Counted from the first letter of the stretch, positions 1-8,565 are shown. The stretch: DNA of 64,000 nt from DATBLE01 sp036555585 (GCA_036555585.1 DATBLE010000017.1:1-64000), one strand, 5' to 3'. Made by a program: numbers and translations. Notes: generated from the sequence alone by a model not told the origin.

Positions 1-2
1 CC

Positions 3-506
3 GCCGCGCTCGCCGCCCTCGGGACGGCAACGATCCATGCCGAGCCGCTCGACGCGCTGGCCCCCGCCCTGGCGCGGCTGCTCGAGGAGATCCCGGCGCC
101 GGGAGACGGGCTGTCCGGGACCGAGCGAGGGGCGCTGGAGGCGATCGCGGCAGGAGCGGCCACGCCCGCGGCCGCCTTCCTGGCCGCACAGGAGCGAGAG
201 CCCGCACCCTTCCAGGGCGACGCGTGGTTCTACCGGACGATGGCGGGCCTGGGCGGGGGCCCGAACCGGCTCGTCGAGGCCCAGGACGGCGGGCCGCTGC
301 CGGCGCCGCCGCCGCTCGGCGACGGCACCGTGTTCCTCCGAGTTCCCCTGCGCCTGACGCGCGCGGGGCAGGCGGTGCTCCGCGGCGAGGCCGACCGGGT
401 CGAGCTGCTCGGGCTCGACCGCTGGGTGGGCGGCACGCATCTGACGCCGGAGAATGCGTGGCGCTGGGATCCCGCCGGGCGGCGCCTCGTCGTTCCGCCC
501 GGCTGA
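3..506 (+). CDS. DUF1835/DUF3658-type protein, C-terminal part
   Basis: The reading frame is open from the window edge, so the N-terminus lies upstream; 167 residues are visible. The fragment matches what I recall of the C-terminal half of DUF1835-domain proteins: a short segment GLSGTERGALEAI, then AAQEREPAPFQGD with WFYRTM, and near the end RLTRAGQAVLRGEAD followed by GLDRWVGGTHL. The biochemical function of this family is not established. It ends 70 nt before the next gene, which has its own ribosome binding site. Family call fairly firm, function unknown. Confidence 0.75.
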   Translation, partial: AALAALGTATIHAEPLDALAPALARLLEEIPAPGDGLSGTERGALEAIAAGAATPAAAFLAAQEREPAPFQGDAWFYRTMAGLGGGPNRLVEAQDGGPLPAPPPLGDGTVFLRVPLRLTRAGQAVLRGEADRVELLGLDRWVGGTHLTPENAWRWDPAGRRLVVPPG

Positions 507-576
507 GGCGTACGGGAAGACTCGGGCCTCCCAGGCGTCCTTGATCGTAGATACCGACGATCGAAGGAGGTTCGTG

Positions 577-1110
577 ATGCAGGTTTTCGCACAGCGCACC
601 GCGCCGGCGCCGGACCGGCCGGGACGCGAGCCGGCCGGGGCCGAGCTTCGCCTCCTGCGGGCGGCCGAGCGGCAGCGTCTCCTACGCGACCGGCCCTGGC
701 TCGTCATCCGCGCCCTGGGCGCGCTCTCCGTGCTCGCAGTGGGCGCAGCGCACCTTCAGCAGTACCTCTACCTCTACTCGGCGATCCCGACGATCGGGAC
801 GCTGTTCGTGCTCAACTTCGCCGGCGCGACCGCGATCGGGCTGGGGCTGCTCGCTCCGCTCGACCGGCTCCTCGGCCGCCTGGGCAGCGTCGTCGTAGCG
901 CTCCTCGCGCTCGGCGGCGTCGGGCTCGCCGCGACGGCGTTCGTCTTCCTCCTGGTGAGCGAGCGCACGCCGCTCTTCGGGTTCATGGAGCCGGGCTACG
1001 ACCCGCCCGCGATCATGGCCACCCGGGTTGCGGAGCTCGCCGCCGTCGGGCTGCTCGGCAGCTTCCTCCTGGCCCGCCTCGCGACCGGGGGACGCGCCGG
1101 CCGCTGGTAG
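577..1110 (+). CDS. Hypothetical four-helix membrane protein
   Basis: A 177-residue protein. The ATG at 577 was preferred to upstream in-frame starts because a strong AAGGAGG lies 8 nt before it. About 45 charged, Arg-rich residues, probably cytoplasmic, are followed by four hydrophobic stretches (roughly residues 48-68, 75-95, 105-130, 150-170). No catalytic motif or named family was recognised. The anti-sigma-like gene starts 31 nt downstream on the same strand, so co-transcription is possible. Confidence 0.7.
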   Translation: MQVFAQRTAPAPDRPGREPAGAELRLLRAAERQRLLRDRPWLVIRALGALSVLAVGAAHLQQYLYLYSAIPTIGTLFVLNFAGATAIGLGLLAPLDRLLGRLGSVVVALLALGGVGLAATAFVFLLVSERTPLFGFMEPGYDPPAIMATRVAELAAVGLLGSFLLARLATGGRAGRW

Positions 1111-1141
1111 CGGGGTGTGCTGTCATGTGGAGGTGAGCGAC

Positions 1142-1903
1142 GTGGCCTCGGGATCGAGCGAGCAGGAGCTTGCCGACCTGTGCGCGCTTGCCGACGGCAC
1201 CCTGCCCGCCGAGCGGCGCGCCGAGGTCGAGGCGCGGGTCGCCGCCTCCACCGAGCTCCAGGAGCTGCTCGAGCGCCAGCGGCAGGCCGTGCTCGCCGTG
1301 CGGGCGCTGCCGGCCGACGACGTGCCGGACTCGCTGCGGGCCGAGGTCGAGGCTCGACGAGGAACGCGAGGAACGCGGCGCGGCCGGGCCCGGCTCGTCC
1401 CGAGACTGGCTCTCGCCGGTGCAATCGCCGTCGCCGCGGCCGTCGTCGCCGCGGTCGTGCTGAGCGGCGGTCCAGGTTCCCCGTCGGTCGCCGACGCCGC
1501 ACGTCTGGCGACCAGGCCGCCGACGGGGCCGCCGCCCGCCGCCGCCGGCTCCAGGCTCGGGATCGGGATCGGCGGGGTCTCCTTCCCGGCGTACGCGCGG
1601 GCGTACGGCTGGCGGGCGATCGGGATCCGGAAGGGGCACGTCGACGGTCGCGACGCGATCGTCGTCGTCTACGCCAAGGGGCACAGGCGGCTCGGCTACG
1701 CGATCGTCGCAGGTGCCGGACTTCCACGTCCGGCGGACGCACGTTCGACCGTCATCCGGGGCGTCCGGTACCAGACGCTGCGACTGGACGACCTGCTGGC
1801 GGTGACCTGGCGGCGCGGGGGACACACGTGCGTCCTGATCGGCCGGGCGTCGCGCGTCGAGCTCCTGCGGCTCGCCAGCTGGCCGCTCAGCCCTCCCCGC
1901 TGA
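1142..1903 (+). CDS. Putative membrane-anchored anti-sigma factor
   Basis: A 253-residue protein. The GTG at 1142 follows GGAGGTGA by 5 nt. The first 60 residues (ELADLCALADGTLPAE, then ARVAAS and a Leu/Arg-rich helix) look like an anti-sigma N-terminal domain, but the HxxxCxxC zinc motif is absent. A single transmembrane helix (about residues 85-107, AGAIAVAAAVVAAVV) is followed by a roughly 140-residue extracytoplasmic domain. Inferred role: holding the adjacent ECF sigma factor at the membrane until a signal arrives. The arrangement is odd because the sigma gene is convergent and the two 3' ends overlap by 17 bp instead of forming an operon. Partner assignment rests on adjacency only. Confidence 0.65.
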   Translation: MASGSSEQELADLCALADGTLPAERRAEVEARVAASTELQELLERQRQAVLAVRALPADDVPDSLRAEVEARRGTRGTRRGRARLVPRLALAGAIAVAAAVVAAVVLSGGPGSPSVADAARLATRPPTGPPPAAAGSRLGIGIGGVSFPAYARAYGWRAIGIRKGHVDGRDAIVVVYAKGHRRLGYAIVAGAGLPRPADARSTVIRGVRYQTLRLDDLLAVTWRRGGHTCVLIGRASRVELLRLASWPLSPPR

Positions 1904-2381
1904 GCCGCCGGGCCACGCGGTCGCGGGCGCGGAAGAGGCGGCTCGTGACCGTGCCCTCGCGCACGCCGAGCGCCCGTGCCGCCTCCTGGTAGGAGAGGCC
2001 GGCGACGTCGATCGCGACGAGCGCGTCCCGGAACTCCTCGGGCAGCTCGGCGATCGCGGCGTAGAGCTGTCGCGTCTCGGCCGCGGCGGCGGGGTCGTCG
2101 GCCGCGCGCGTCTCGGCCGCCGCCTCCTCGACCAGCTCGGCCGTCGCGGGCCTGCGCTGCTCGGCGCGACGCTGGCTGATCAGCGTGTTCCGCAGGGCGC
2201 GCAGCAGGTAGCCGACCTCGTCCTCGCCGCGGAGCAGCCGCGGCCGGGCGAGCACCCGCGCGTACGTCTCCTGGACGAGGTCCTCGGCTTCCTCCCGCGA
2301 GCGCGTCCAGGCGCGGGCGGCGCGGTACAGGCGCGGCAGGTGCTCCACCGCGCGGTCCGGGTCGAGCTTCCGCAGCGGCAT
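1887..2381 (-). CDS. ECF-type RNA polymerase sigma factor
   Basis: A 164-residue sigma-70 family protein of the extracytoplasmic-function type. Region 2 is at about residues 12-75 (EEAEDLVQETYARVL, LRALRNTLISQRR). Region 4 is at about 105-160 (IAELPEEFRDALVAIDV, SYQEAARALGVREGTV, SRLFRARDRV). The linker between them is short and acidic, as is normal for ECF factors. The gene is divergent from the secreted COG4315 gene at 2462, and its 3' end overlaps the putative anti-sigma gene tail to tail. Expected role: directing RNA polymerase to a small envelope or stress regulon. Confidence 0.9.
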   Translation of the reverse strand: MPLRKLDPDRAVEHLPRLYRAARAWTRSREEAEDLVQETYARVLARPRLLRGEDEVGYLLRALRNTLISQRRAEQRRPATAELVEEAAAETRAADDPAAAAETRQLYAAIAELPEEFRDALVAIDVAGLSYQEAARALGVREGTVTSRLFRARDRVARRLSGEG

Positions 2382-2393
2382 CAGGGCCGGGAA

Positions 2394-2420
2394 GGAATTG
2401 CCACGGGTGGGCGTCGGTCT
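2394..2420 (+). promoter_or_regulatory. Possible ECF-type promoter
   Basis: GGAATT at 2394-2399 is followed 17 nt later by GTCT at 2417-2420. This spacing and sequence resemble the GGAA(C/T)-N16/17-GTC pattern of ECF promoters. It would drive the secreted protein at 2462, linking it to the divergent ECF sigma gene. Pattern match by eye only. Confidence 0.25.
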
Positions 2421-2461
2421 TGGGTGAGGACCACTGCAATCCCAGACAAGGAGGTCGAGCG

Positions 2462-2977
2462 GTGAAACGATTGCTGATCATGGCCGCTGTCGGCGTCGCC
2501 GTCGTCGCAGCCGGCATCGGAGCTGCGGTTGCGGCAACGGGCAGCAGCAGCGCCTCGACGGCAGGCGGCGCCACCGTGTCCGTCAAGCAGATCGCCGGCG
2601 TGGGCAAGGTCCTGGTCGACTCGAAGGGCCGCGCCCTGTACCGGAGCGATCAGGAGCGAAACGGGATGGTGCTGTGCAAGGGCGCCTGCCTCTCGTTCTG
2701 GCAGCCGTTGACGGTCGCCGGCGCCCCGACAAAGGCCGGCTCGCTGGCCGGCAAGCTCGGTGTCGCCAGAAGGCCCGACGGCGGCCGGCAGGTGACCTAC
2801 AACGGCAGGCTGCTGTACTCGTTCAAGCTGGACAAGGCCGGCAAGGCGACCGGAGACGGCTTCAAGGACGCCTTCGGCGGCCAGAAGTTCACGTGGCGTG
2901 TCGCCCATCCGCTCGGGGTGAAGAGCACACCCGCGGCGACGGCGTCGTCGCCCGGGATCACCTACCCCGGGTACTGA
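2462..2977 (+). CDS. Secreted COG4315-type repeat protein
   Basis: A 171-residue exported protein. GTG 2462 is chosen because AAGGAGG lies about 6 nt upstream; the earlier in-frame ATG lacks a binding site. Residues 1-28 form a signal peptide (VKRLLIMAAVGVAVVAAG and onward). The body has the two-fold pattern of the COG4315 / PF03640 secreted-repeat family: VLVDSKGRALY, a Cys pair in VLCKGACLSFWQP, then VTYNGRLLYSF and FGGQKFTWRVA. Function in the family is unknown. It is divergent from the ECF sigma gene and followed by a strong terminator, so it is probably a single-gene unit. Confidence 0.8.
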   Translation: MKRLLIMAAVGVAVVAAGIGAAVAATGSSSASTAGGATVSVKQIAGVGKVLVDSKGRALYRSDQERNGMVLCKGACLSFWQPLTVAGAPTKAGSLAGKLGVARRPDGGRQVTYNGRLLYSFKLDKAGKATGDGFKDAFGGQKFTWRVAHPLGVKSTPAATASSPGITYPGY

Positions 2978-2991
2978 GGGAACGCACGCGC

Positions 2992-3025
2992 GGTCGGCGC
3001 CGCCCCTTCGAGGGCGGCGCCGACC
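2992..3025 (+). terminator. Strong hairpin terminator
   Basis: A perfect 14-bp stem, GGTCGGCGCCGCCC against GGGCGGCGCCGACC, with loop CTTCGA, lies 14 nt after the stop of the secreted-repeat gene. There is no clear U tract, which is common in very GC-rich genomes. Confidence 0.7.
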
Positions 3026-3142
3026 ATCCGGCTCCCGGCGATCGCAGGCGCGGCTTACGCGCCTTTTACCCACCGCTGACCTCGCGGTGACCGCGCGCGA
3101 CGACAACAAGGGCGTAATCGACTTCGACAGGGAGGTATTCCC

Positions 3143-3640
3143 GTGCGAGGCAAGCTGCTGCTCATCGTCGCCCTGGGCGCCGGCGTGCTCGTCACCGCCG
3201 CTTCGGCGGCGAGCCTGGATCTCGTCCGCGGCACGAGGGGCCCCGACAACCTGAACGGCACCGCAGGCGCCGACCTGATCTACGGCTACCAGGGAAGCGA
3301 CGTGATCCGCTCCCACGACGGCAACGACCTGGTGTGGGCCGGCCGGGGCAATGACGTCGTCCGCGGCGGCCCGGGGAACGACGTGGTCTACGCCGGGCCC
3401 GGCGACGACGTGACCTGGCCCGGTGCCGGCGCCGACGTCCAGTACGGCGGGCAGGGCAACGACGTCCTGCATGCGCTGGCCAACGACAACCAGCCCGACG
3501 TCCTCGACTGTGGCCCGGGCTACGACGTCGCCTACGTGATCGTGCACGACCCGGCGCGGTTCAGGGGCTGCGAGCAGATCATCCGGCTCAGCCCCGAGGA
3601 AGCGTCCGCGCTCTCCGCGGCCAACGACGACAACAGCTAG
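3143..3640 (+). CDS. Secreted RTX-like calcium-binding repeat protein
   Basis: A 165-residue protein starting at GTG 3143, with GGGAGG 8 nt upstream. A signal peptide covers residues 1-23 (LLLIVALGAGVLVTAASA). Residues about 30-115 hold tandem Gly-Asp nonapeptides of the hemolysin type (RGPDNLNGTAGAD, GYQGSDVI, AGRGNDVVRGGPGNDVV, GPGDDV, GGQGNDVL), which in this fold bind calcium in a parallel beta-roll. Two Cys residues near the C-terminus (DCGPG and RGCEQ) may form a disulfide. No enzymatic domain is present, so it is probably a small structural or surface protein. It is flanked by hairpins on both sides and is likely monocistronic. Confidence 0.8.
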   Translation: MRGKLLLIVALGAGVLVTAASAASLDLVRGTRGPDNLNGTAGADLIYGYQGSDVIRSHDGNDLVWAGRGNDVVRGGPGNDVVYAGPGDDVTWPGAGADVQYGGQGNDVLHALANDNQPDVLDCGPGYDVAYVIVHDPARFRGCEQIIRLSPEEASALSAANDDNS

Positions 3641-3657
3641 ACGGCGTTCCTCCCCGA

Positions 3658-3689
3658 AGCGGCCCGGACGCCTTGTCGCCCGGGCCGCT
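3658..3689 (+). terminator. Hairpin terminator
   Basis: A 10-bp stem, AGCGGCCCGG against CCGGGCCGCT, with a 12-nt loop, lies 17 nt after the RTX-like gene. Confidence 0.6.
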
Positions 3690-3754
3690 CCCATGTTCGA
3701 ATTCGCCGCCGCAGGGTACGGGCCGCGCGTACGGAAGCGAACCAGGGAGGGCAC

Positions 3755-5905
3755 ATGCGAAGCTCAGGACGTCTGCTGACGGCGCTCGCCGTCGTCGCCG
3801 TCGCGGCCGCTGTCGCGGCCATTGCCGCGTTCGCCTCGGGAGGGCGTGAGCAGCGCTCCGCCGCCGACAGCTGCAAGCTGTCGGCGAACGGACAGATCAA
3901 GCATCTCGTCTACATCCAGTTCGACAACACGCACTTCAAGCGAGACCGGCCGAACGTCGCCTCGGACCTGGAGCAGATGCCACACCTGCTCGGGTTCCTG
4001 GAGTCGAACGGCACCCTCTTCACGAACGACCACACGATTCTGATCTCGCACACCGCGGGCGGGATCCTCTCCTCGCTGACCGGCCTCTATCCGGACCGGA
4101 ACGGGGTGACGGTCTCGAACAGCTACGGCTACTTCACGCCGGCCGGGACGCCGGCGTTCACGGCGGCGTTCAAGTACTGGACGAGCCCGGTCGACGGAGC
4201 CGACGACTCGAAGCCGAACATGATCACCGACACCGGCAAGACCACCCCGGCGCCGTGGGTGCCGTTCACCCGCGCGGGCTGCGACGTCGGCGGCGTCGGC
4301 ACCGCGAACATCGAGCTCGAGAACAACATCACCGATCCGGGCGGCGACATCTACAACGTCTACGGGCCGGGCTCGCCCGAAGCGCTCGAGCCGGCCGCCC
4401 AGCGGACGACCGACTTCGTCGGCATCGCCGTCCACTGCGCCCAGACCTCGACGAGCAAGTGCGCGTCGAACGACCACGCCAAGGACGACGCGCTGCCGGA
4501 CGAGCCGGGCGGCTACACGGGCTACGAGGCGCTGTTCGGCGCGAAGTACGTCGACCCGGCGATCACCGGCGGAAACGAGTGCGTGAACGACACCGGCGGC
4601 GCTCCGATCCAGGACGCCGCGATGCACTGCGGCTTCCCGGGCTTCGACGGGATGCTGGCGAAGAACTCGCTGGGGTACGTCGAGCAGATGCAGGAGTCCG
4701 GCGTGCCGGTCACCTACGCGTACATCTCCGACGCGCACGACAACCACACGCTGTTCCGTGCCTCCGGGCCCGGCGAGTCGGACTACGAGGCGCAGCTGGC
4801 CGCGTACGACCAGGCGTTCCAGTCGTTCTTCCAGAACCTCGCCGCGCACGGGATCGACAAGAGCAACACCCTCTTCGTCGTCACGGTCGACGAGGGCGAC
4901 CACTACGCCGGCGGCACCTCCACCGACGGCACGTGGAGCCACACCTTCTGCAACGTCAGCGCCGGGGACACGTGCCCGGCCAACCAGATCGGCGAGGTGA
5001 ACCTGAACCTCAACTCGGCGCTGCCGAGCGGCTACACGCCGCCGGCGTACTCCGTGCACTCGGACTCGGCGCCGACGGTCTACGTCAACGGCAACCCGGC
5101 GCCGACCGACGCTGCGCTGCGGCAGCTCGAGCGGAACGTGGCCGCCGCGCAGGCGATCGACCCGTACGTGAGCAGCGCGCCGAAGCCGATCACGGAGGCG
5201 CTCGTCGACACGGCCGGCGAGAAGGCGCTGCACATGGTGAACGCAGACCTGCAGCGCACTCCCAACTTCACCCTGTTCGCGAACCCGGACTACTTCGTCA
5301 AGACCTCCAACACGAACTGTCCGGACGCGGCCCACAACGTCGCCGACTGCATCGACTACCACTTCGCGTGGAGCCACGGCGACATCCAGGAGGACATCGC
5401 CAACACGTGGGTGGGCTTCGTCGGGCCGGGCGTGCAGCACGGCGGCAACGACGCCCAGACCTGGACCGACCACGCGAACGTCAGGCCGACGATCCTGTCC
5501 TTGCTCGGCCTGAAGGACGACTACGTGCAGGACGGTCGCGTGCTGATCGAGGGGCTGACGACGAAGGCGACGCCGCAGACGCTGGTCGCGCACCGCGAGA
5601 CCGTCCGCCGGCTCGGCGCCGTCTACGAGCAGCTCAACGCTCCGTTCGGTGCGTTCGGCGAGAGCATCGCGAAGGCCTCGACGAAGGCCCTCGCGAGCGG
5701 GTCGGCGAGCGACGACGCGACCTACACGTCGATCGAGGGCTCGATCTCGAGCCTGACCGCGAAGCGCGACACGCTCGCAGTCTCGATCCGGAACGGGCTG
5801 AACGGGGCTGCCTTCGCCGGCAAGGCCCTGAGCGAGCAGCAGGCGAAAGGCTGGATCGGCCAGGCCCAGAGCCTGATCGACCAGGCCGCGAAGCTTGCCT
5901 CGTAG
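3755..5905 (+). CDS. Secreted alkaline-phosphatase-fold hydrolase
   Basis: A 716-residue exported enzyme. ATG 3755 follows GGGAGG. A signal peptide covers residues 1-28. The alkaline phosphatase/sulfatase superfamily core is visible: an N-terminal metal Asp in VYIQFDNTH, a likely Thr nucleophile in LISHTAGG, a middle metal site in VVTVDEGDHY, and a C-terminal metal region HFAWSHGDIQED...TDHANVRPTILSLLGL. The family hydrolyses phosphate or sulfate esters; the substrate cannot be read from sequence. The last 130 residues are Ala/Ser-rich and helical, outside the catalytic core. Flanking hairpins make it a single-gene unit. Confidence 0.75.
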   Translation: MRSSGRLLTALAVVAVAAAVAAIAAFASGGREQRSAADSCKLSANGQIKHLVYIQFDNTHFKRDRPNVASDLEQMPHLLGFLESNGTLFTNDHTILISHTAGGILSSLTGLYPDRNGVTVSNSYGYFTPAGTPAFTAAFKYWTSPVDGADDSKPNMITDTGKTTPAPWVPFTRAGCDVGGVGTANIELENNITDPGGDIYNVYGPGSPEALEPAAQRTTDFVGIAVHCAQTSTSKCASNDHAKDDALPDEPGGYTGYEALFGAKYVDPAITGGNECVNDTGGAPIQDAAMHCGFPGFDGMLAKNSLGYVEQMQESGVPVTYAYISDAHDNHTLFRASGPGESDYEAQLAAYDQAFQSFFQNLAAHGIDKSNTLFVVTVDEGDHYAGGTSTDGTWSHTFCNVSAGDTCPANQIGEVNLNLNSALPSGYTPPAYSVHSDSAPTVYVNGNPAPTDAALRQLERNVAAAQAIDPYVSSAPKPITEALVDTAGEKALHMVNADLQRTPNFTLFANPDYFVKTSNTNCPDAAHNVADCIDYHFAWSHGDIQEDIANTWVGFVGPGVQHGGNDAQTWTDHANVRPTILSLLGLKDDYVQDGRVLIEGLTTKATPQTLVAHRETVRRLGAVYEQLNAPFGAFGESIAKASTKALASGSASDDATYTSIEGSISSLTAKRDTLAVSIRNGLNGAAFAGKALSEQQAKGWIGQAQSLIDQAAKLAS

Positions 5906-5920
5906 CAGTAGCCCCCATCG

Positions 5921-5953
5921 GTCGGGGAGCCCGCCTCGCGCGGGCTCCCCGAC
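5921..5953 (+). terminator. Strong hairpin terminator
   Basis: A perfect 14-bp stem, GTCGGGGAGCCCGC against GCGGGCTCCCCGAC, with loop CTCGC, lies 15 nt after the phosphatase-fold gene. Confidence 0.7.
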
Positions 5954-6015
5954 GACTCCTGGACGCGCCGGCTCGGGGTTTGGCAAGCTCCCGCCTCACA
6001 CCGCATCGCCCGCCC

Positions 6016-6354
6016 TTGGCCGAACCGCTCGACTCAACGCTCACCACCCGTCTCCGCGAAGTGCTCGCCAGCGGCGACACGACCGAGGCCGGCCTGCGCG
6101 AGCTCACCGAAGAGGCCGAGACCTGGGTACGCCTCCTCCGCGCCCAGGTGCACGGGAGCGAGCGCAGGTTGCGGGCGCTGAACGCCGATCCCTCGAGCCC
6201 GATCTCGGAGATCGCCGACGAGCTGCGGCGGCTCGAAACGCTCAGGCCTCGCCTCCGTGAGGCGAGGGAGCTGTGCCGGGAGCTCGACGCCCGGGCGCGC
6301 GAGCTGCGCACCGGCTGGCTGCTCCGCCAGACGCAGGCCAGGCGCGCGGTCTGA
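6016..6354 (+). CDS. Small coiled-coil hypothetical protein
   Basis: A 112-residue frame opening at TTG 6016; GTG 6061 is an alternative. No ribosome binding site is visible for either. The product is charged and almost wholly helical with heptad-like Leu spacing (LRELTEEAETWVRLLRAQV, ELRRLETLRPRLREAREL), suggesting a coiled coil. No homologous family was recognised. It meets the histidine kinase gene tail to tail, 12 nt apart. Coding status is moderately likely from amino-acid composition and codon usage. Confidence 0.5.
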   Translation: MAEPLDSTLTTRLREVLASGDTTEAGLRELTEEAETWVRLLRAQVHGSERRLRALNADPSSPISEIADELRRLETLRPRLREARELCRELDARARELRTGWLLRQTQARRAV

Positions 6355-6366
6355 CCGCTCGGGCCG

Positions 6367-7734
6367 CTAGGCCCGCAGCACGACCTCGAGCGACGTGCCG
6401 CTCCCGGCCACGCTTTCCAGCCGGAAGGCTCCGCCGATCGCCGCCGCGCGGGTCCGGATGTTCCGGAGGCCGTGGCCACGGCTCTCGGCCTCCTCGACGA
6501 AGCCGTCGCCGTCGTCGACGATCCTGACCACCCGCTGGCCGTCGCGCAGCCCGATCAGGACCATCGCGCGGCGGGCGTGCGCGTGGCGGCGCACGTTCGC
6601 CAGGCCCTCCTGGACGATCCGGAAGATCTCGATCTGCTCGTCCGGGCCAAGCTCGACGGCACGCTCGATCTCCAGGTCGACGTCCAGCTGGCCGTCGGCC
6701 GTCAGGAACTCGACGTAACGGTTCAGAGCGGAGTCGAACGGCGCCGAGCCGCCCGCGGACGACAGGGCGAGGACGGCGAAGCGGGCCTCCTGCTGGGCGG
6801 CGTCGGCCGCCTGCCGCAGCCGTGGCACGACCGCGGCGGGATCGGCGCCGCCGGCGAGCAGGCTCGCCTGGGTGGAGACGGCGAACAGGTACTGCGCGAG
6901 GCCGTCGTGGATCTCGCGGGCGACCCGCGCGCGCTCCTCCGCGACCACGCGCCCGACCTCGGCTGCGCGGATCGCGCGCCAGACGCCGACGAGCAGGATG
7001 CCGTAGGAGAGGAGGCGCAGGAAGTCGCTCTGCGCCACGTACTCGCTCGAGAGCGGGGGCGTGAAGACCGACTGCAGCTCCGCGAAGAGCCAGATCGTCG
7101 CGCAGAAGGCGAGCCAGCGGTCGAGGTCCTCGCCGCGCGCCCGGTAGCGCAGGCCGAAGCCGACGAGCGCCACGAGCCCGAGGACCGCCTGCAGCGCGAC
7201 CAGGGCGGTCAGCAAGTGGGGCCGAGCGTGCTCGGGGTCGAGCGGAGGCAGCCCGCCCAGGTCGTGGCAGATCGTCCAGAGGCCCCACAGGACCAGGGTG
7301 AGCGCGGTCAGGGGGAGGACGGCATGCATCCTCCGCGGGATCCGGCCGCGCGTGAAGGGCGCCGCCGCGATCAGCGCGGCCGCGATCAGCCTCCCGGCGA
7401 TCCGGGCCCAGGCCTCGTCGGGGCCGACCGGGTCGCCGTCGAGCACCGGCGCGATCGCGAAGGCGAGGGTGGTCACGGCCGTGACGAAGAACCCGCACAG
7501 CAGGTAGAGGTCGAAGCGCTGCCGGTCGACGCTGAAGCGGACGTAGGCGAGCACGCAGACGATCAGCGACACGACCATGATCGCCGTATCCAGGAAGAGG
7601 CGCAGGCTGGGCAGGTCGTAGGGGCCGCGGTCCCCCGGGCTGGCCAGGAAGAGGATCAGCGCGGCGCCGAGCAGCCCGACGAGGACGATCTCGTCGCGGA
7701 CCCAGGCCAGGTACTTCGTGCGCGTGGCACGCAT
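6367..7734 (-). CDS. NarL-family sensor histidine kinase
   Basis: A 455-residue membrane sensor kinase. The ATG at 7734 is taken because the earlier in-frame start would run into the divergent regulator. Six or seven hydrophobic helices fill residues 12-255 and form the sensor. HisKA_3 follows with phospho-acceptor His276 in VAREIHDGLAQ. The HATPase_c domain has its N box at 377-380 (QEGLANVRRHA), DDGDGF at 407-412 and GHGLRNIRTRA at 420-430. This is the class that phosphorylates LuxR/NarL regulators, and one is encoded divergently 43 nt away. The signal is unknown. Confidence 0.9.
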   Translation of the reverse strand: MRATRTKYLAWVRDEIVLVGLLGAALILFLASPGDRGPYDLPSLRLFLDTAIMVVSLIVCVLAYVRFSVDRQRFDLYLLCGFFVTAVTTLAFAIAPVLDGDPVGPDEAWARIAGRLIAAALIAAAPFTRGRIPRRMHAVLPLTALTLVLWGLWTICHDLGGLPPLDPEHARPHLLTALVALQAVLGLVALVGFGLRYRARGEDLDRWLAFCATIWLFAELQSVFTPPLSSEYVAQSDFLRLLSYGILLVGVWRAIRAAEVGRVVAEERARVAREIHDGLAQYLFAVSTQASLLAGGADPAAVVPRLRQAADAAQQEARFAVLALSSAGGSAPFDSALNRYVEFLTADGQLDVDLEIERAVELGPDEQIEIFRIVQEGLANVRRHAHARRAMVLIGLRDGQRVVRIVDDGDGFVEEAESRGHGLRNIRTRAAAIGGAFRLESVAGSGTSLEVVLRA

Positions 7735-7777
7735 AGGACTACTTGTCGGCACGGGGCCCGCTGCCGATAAGGGGCAT

Positions 7778-8422
7778 ATGGGCCGCCGCACTCTCGTCGT
7801 GGACGATCATCCGCTCACGCGCTCCGCGCTCGTCGACCTGCTCCAGCAGCACTCGTTCGCCGTGGTCGGCGAGGCGGCGGACGGCGAGGAGGCGGTGGAG
7901 CGCGCCCGCGAGGTGCAACCCGACCTCGTCCTGCTCGACCTGACCATGCCCGGCGGCGGTGGGCTCGAGGCGCTGCCGAGAGTCAGGGCCGCCGCTCCGG
8001 CCTGCGAGGTCGTCGTGCTCACCGCCTCGGGCACGGAGCAGAACCTGCTGGCGGCGATCCGGGCCGGCGCCGCGGGCTACCTGCTCAAGACCGAGCCTCC
8101 CGAGCGGATCGCCGAGTTCCTCGAAGGGGTCGCGAACGGCGAGGCTGCGCTCTCGGGCGAGGTCGCGCGCAGGCTCGTCGACCGCGTCCGTCAGGGCGGG
8201 CGGCTCGACTCGGGCGTCCCCGAGTCGATCGCGGAGGAGCTGAGCGCGCGCGAGGTGGAGGTCCTCCTGCTCCTGGACGAGCACCTCGGCACCGACGAGA
8301 TCGCGCACCGCCTCTTCATCTCCGAGCACACCGTCCGCTCGCACGTGAAGAGCCTGCTGCGCAAGCTCGGCGTCTCCTCGCGCCGCGAGGCGCTCGAGGC
8401 GCTGGCGGCCGCGCGCGCGTAG
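7778..8422 (+). CDS. NarL/FixJ-family response regulator
   Basis: A 214-residue regulator. ATG 7778 has AAGGGG close upstream. The receiver domain (residues 1-120) carries the acidic pair D9-D10, phospho-acceptor D54 in LLLDLTMPG, the T in VVLTASG, and Lys in YLLKTE. The LuxR-type helix-turn-helix is at about 148-212 (LSAREVEVLLLL, TDEIAHRLFISEHTVRSHV, LLRKLGV). It is the evident partner of the divergent kinase. Only 43 nt separate the two starts, so both promoters must overlap the other gene or give very short leaders. Confidence 0.92.
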   Translation: MGRRTLVVDDHPLTRSALVDLLQQHSFAVVGEAADGEEAVERAREVQPDLVLLDLTMPGGGGLEALPRVRAAAPACEVVVLTASGTEQNLLAAIRAGAAGYLLKTEPPERIAEFLEGVANGEAALSGEVARRLVDRVRQGGRLDSGVPESIAEELSAREVEVLLLLDEHLGTDEIAHRLFISEHTVRSHVKSLLRKLGVSSRREALEALAAARA

Positions 8423-8533
8423 AAATCACCCACGGCGGGGGATGTCGTGGGGGATGCGAGGAGGCGGCTCTGCGCCGATGATCAGATCAGCAACACACTC
8501 CTTGGAAGCGGTGGCATCCGAAACAGGCGCGCG

Positions 8534-8560
8534 AACCGGCCCCGGGCAGGGGCCGGTTTT
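8534..8560 (+). terminator. Rho-independent terminator
   Basis: A 10-bp stem, AACCGGCCCC against GGGGCCGGTT, with loop GGGCA, is followed by a short T run. It lies between the response regulator and the convergent deacetylase gene. The 110 nt between the regulator stop and this hairpin hold no gene I can support. Confidence 0.7.
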
Positions 8561-8565
8561 GCTGC

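Noticed and set aside
3764..5986. Very long open frames antisense to real genes, such as opposite the phosphatase-fold gene and topA
   Set aside because: Products are low-complexity Arg/Gly/Val-rich with no motifs, as expected opposite high-GC codons.
8423..8560. tRNA or tmRNA between the regulator and deacetylase genes
   Set aside because: No cloverleaf or T-arm consensus could be placed on either strand.
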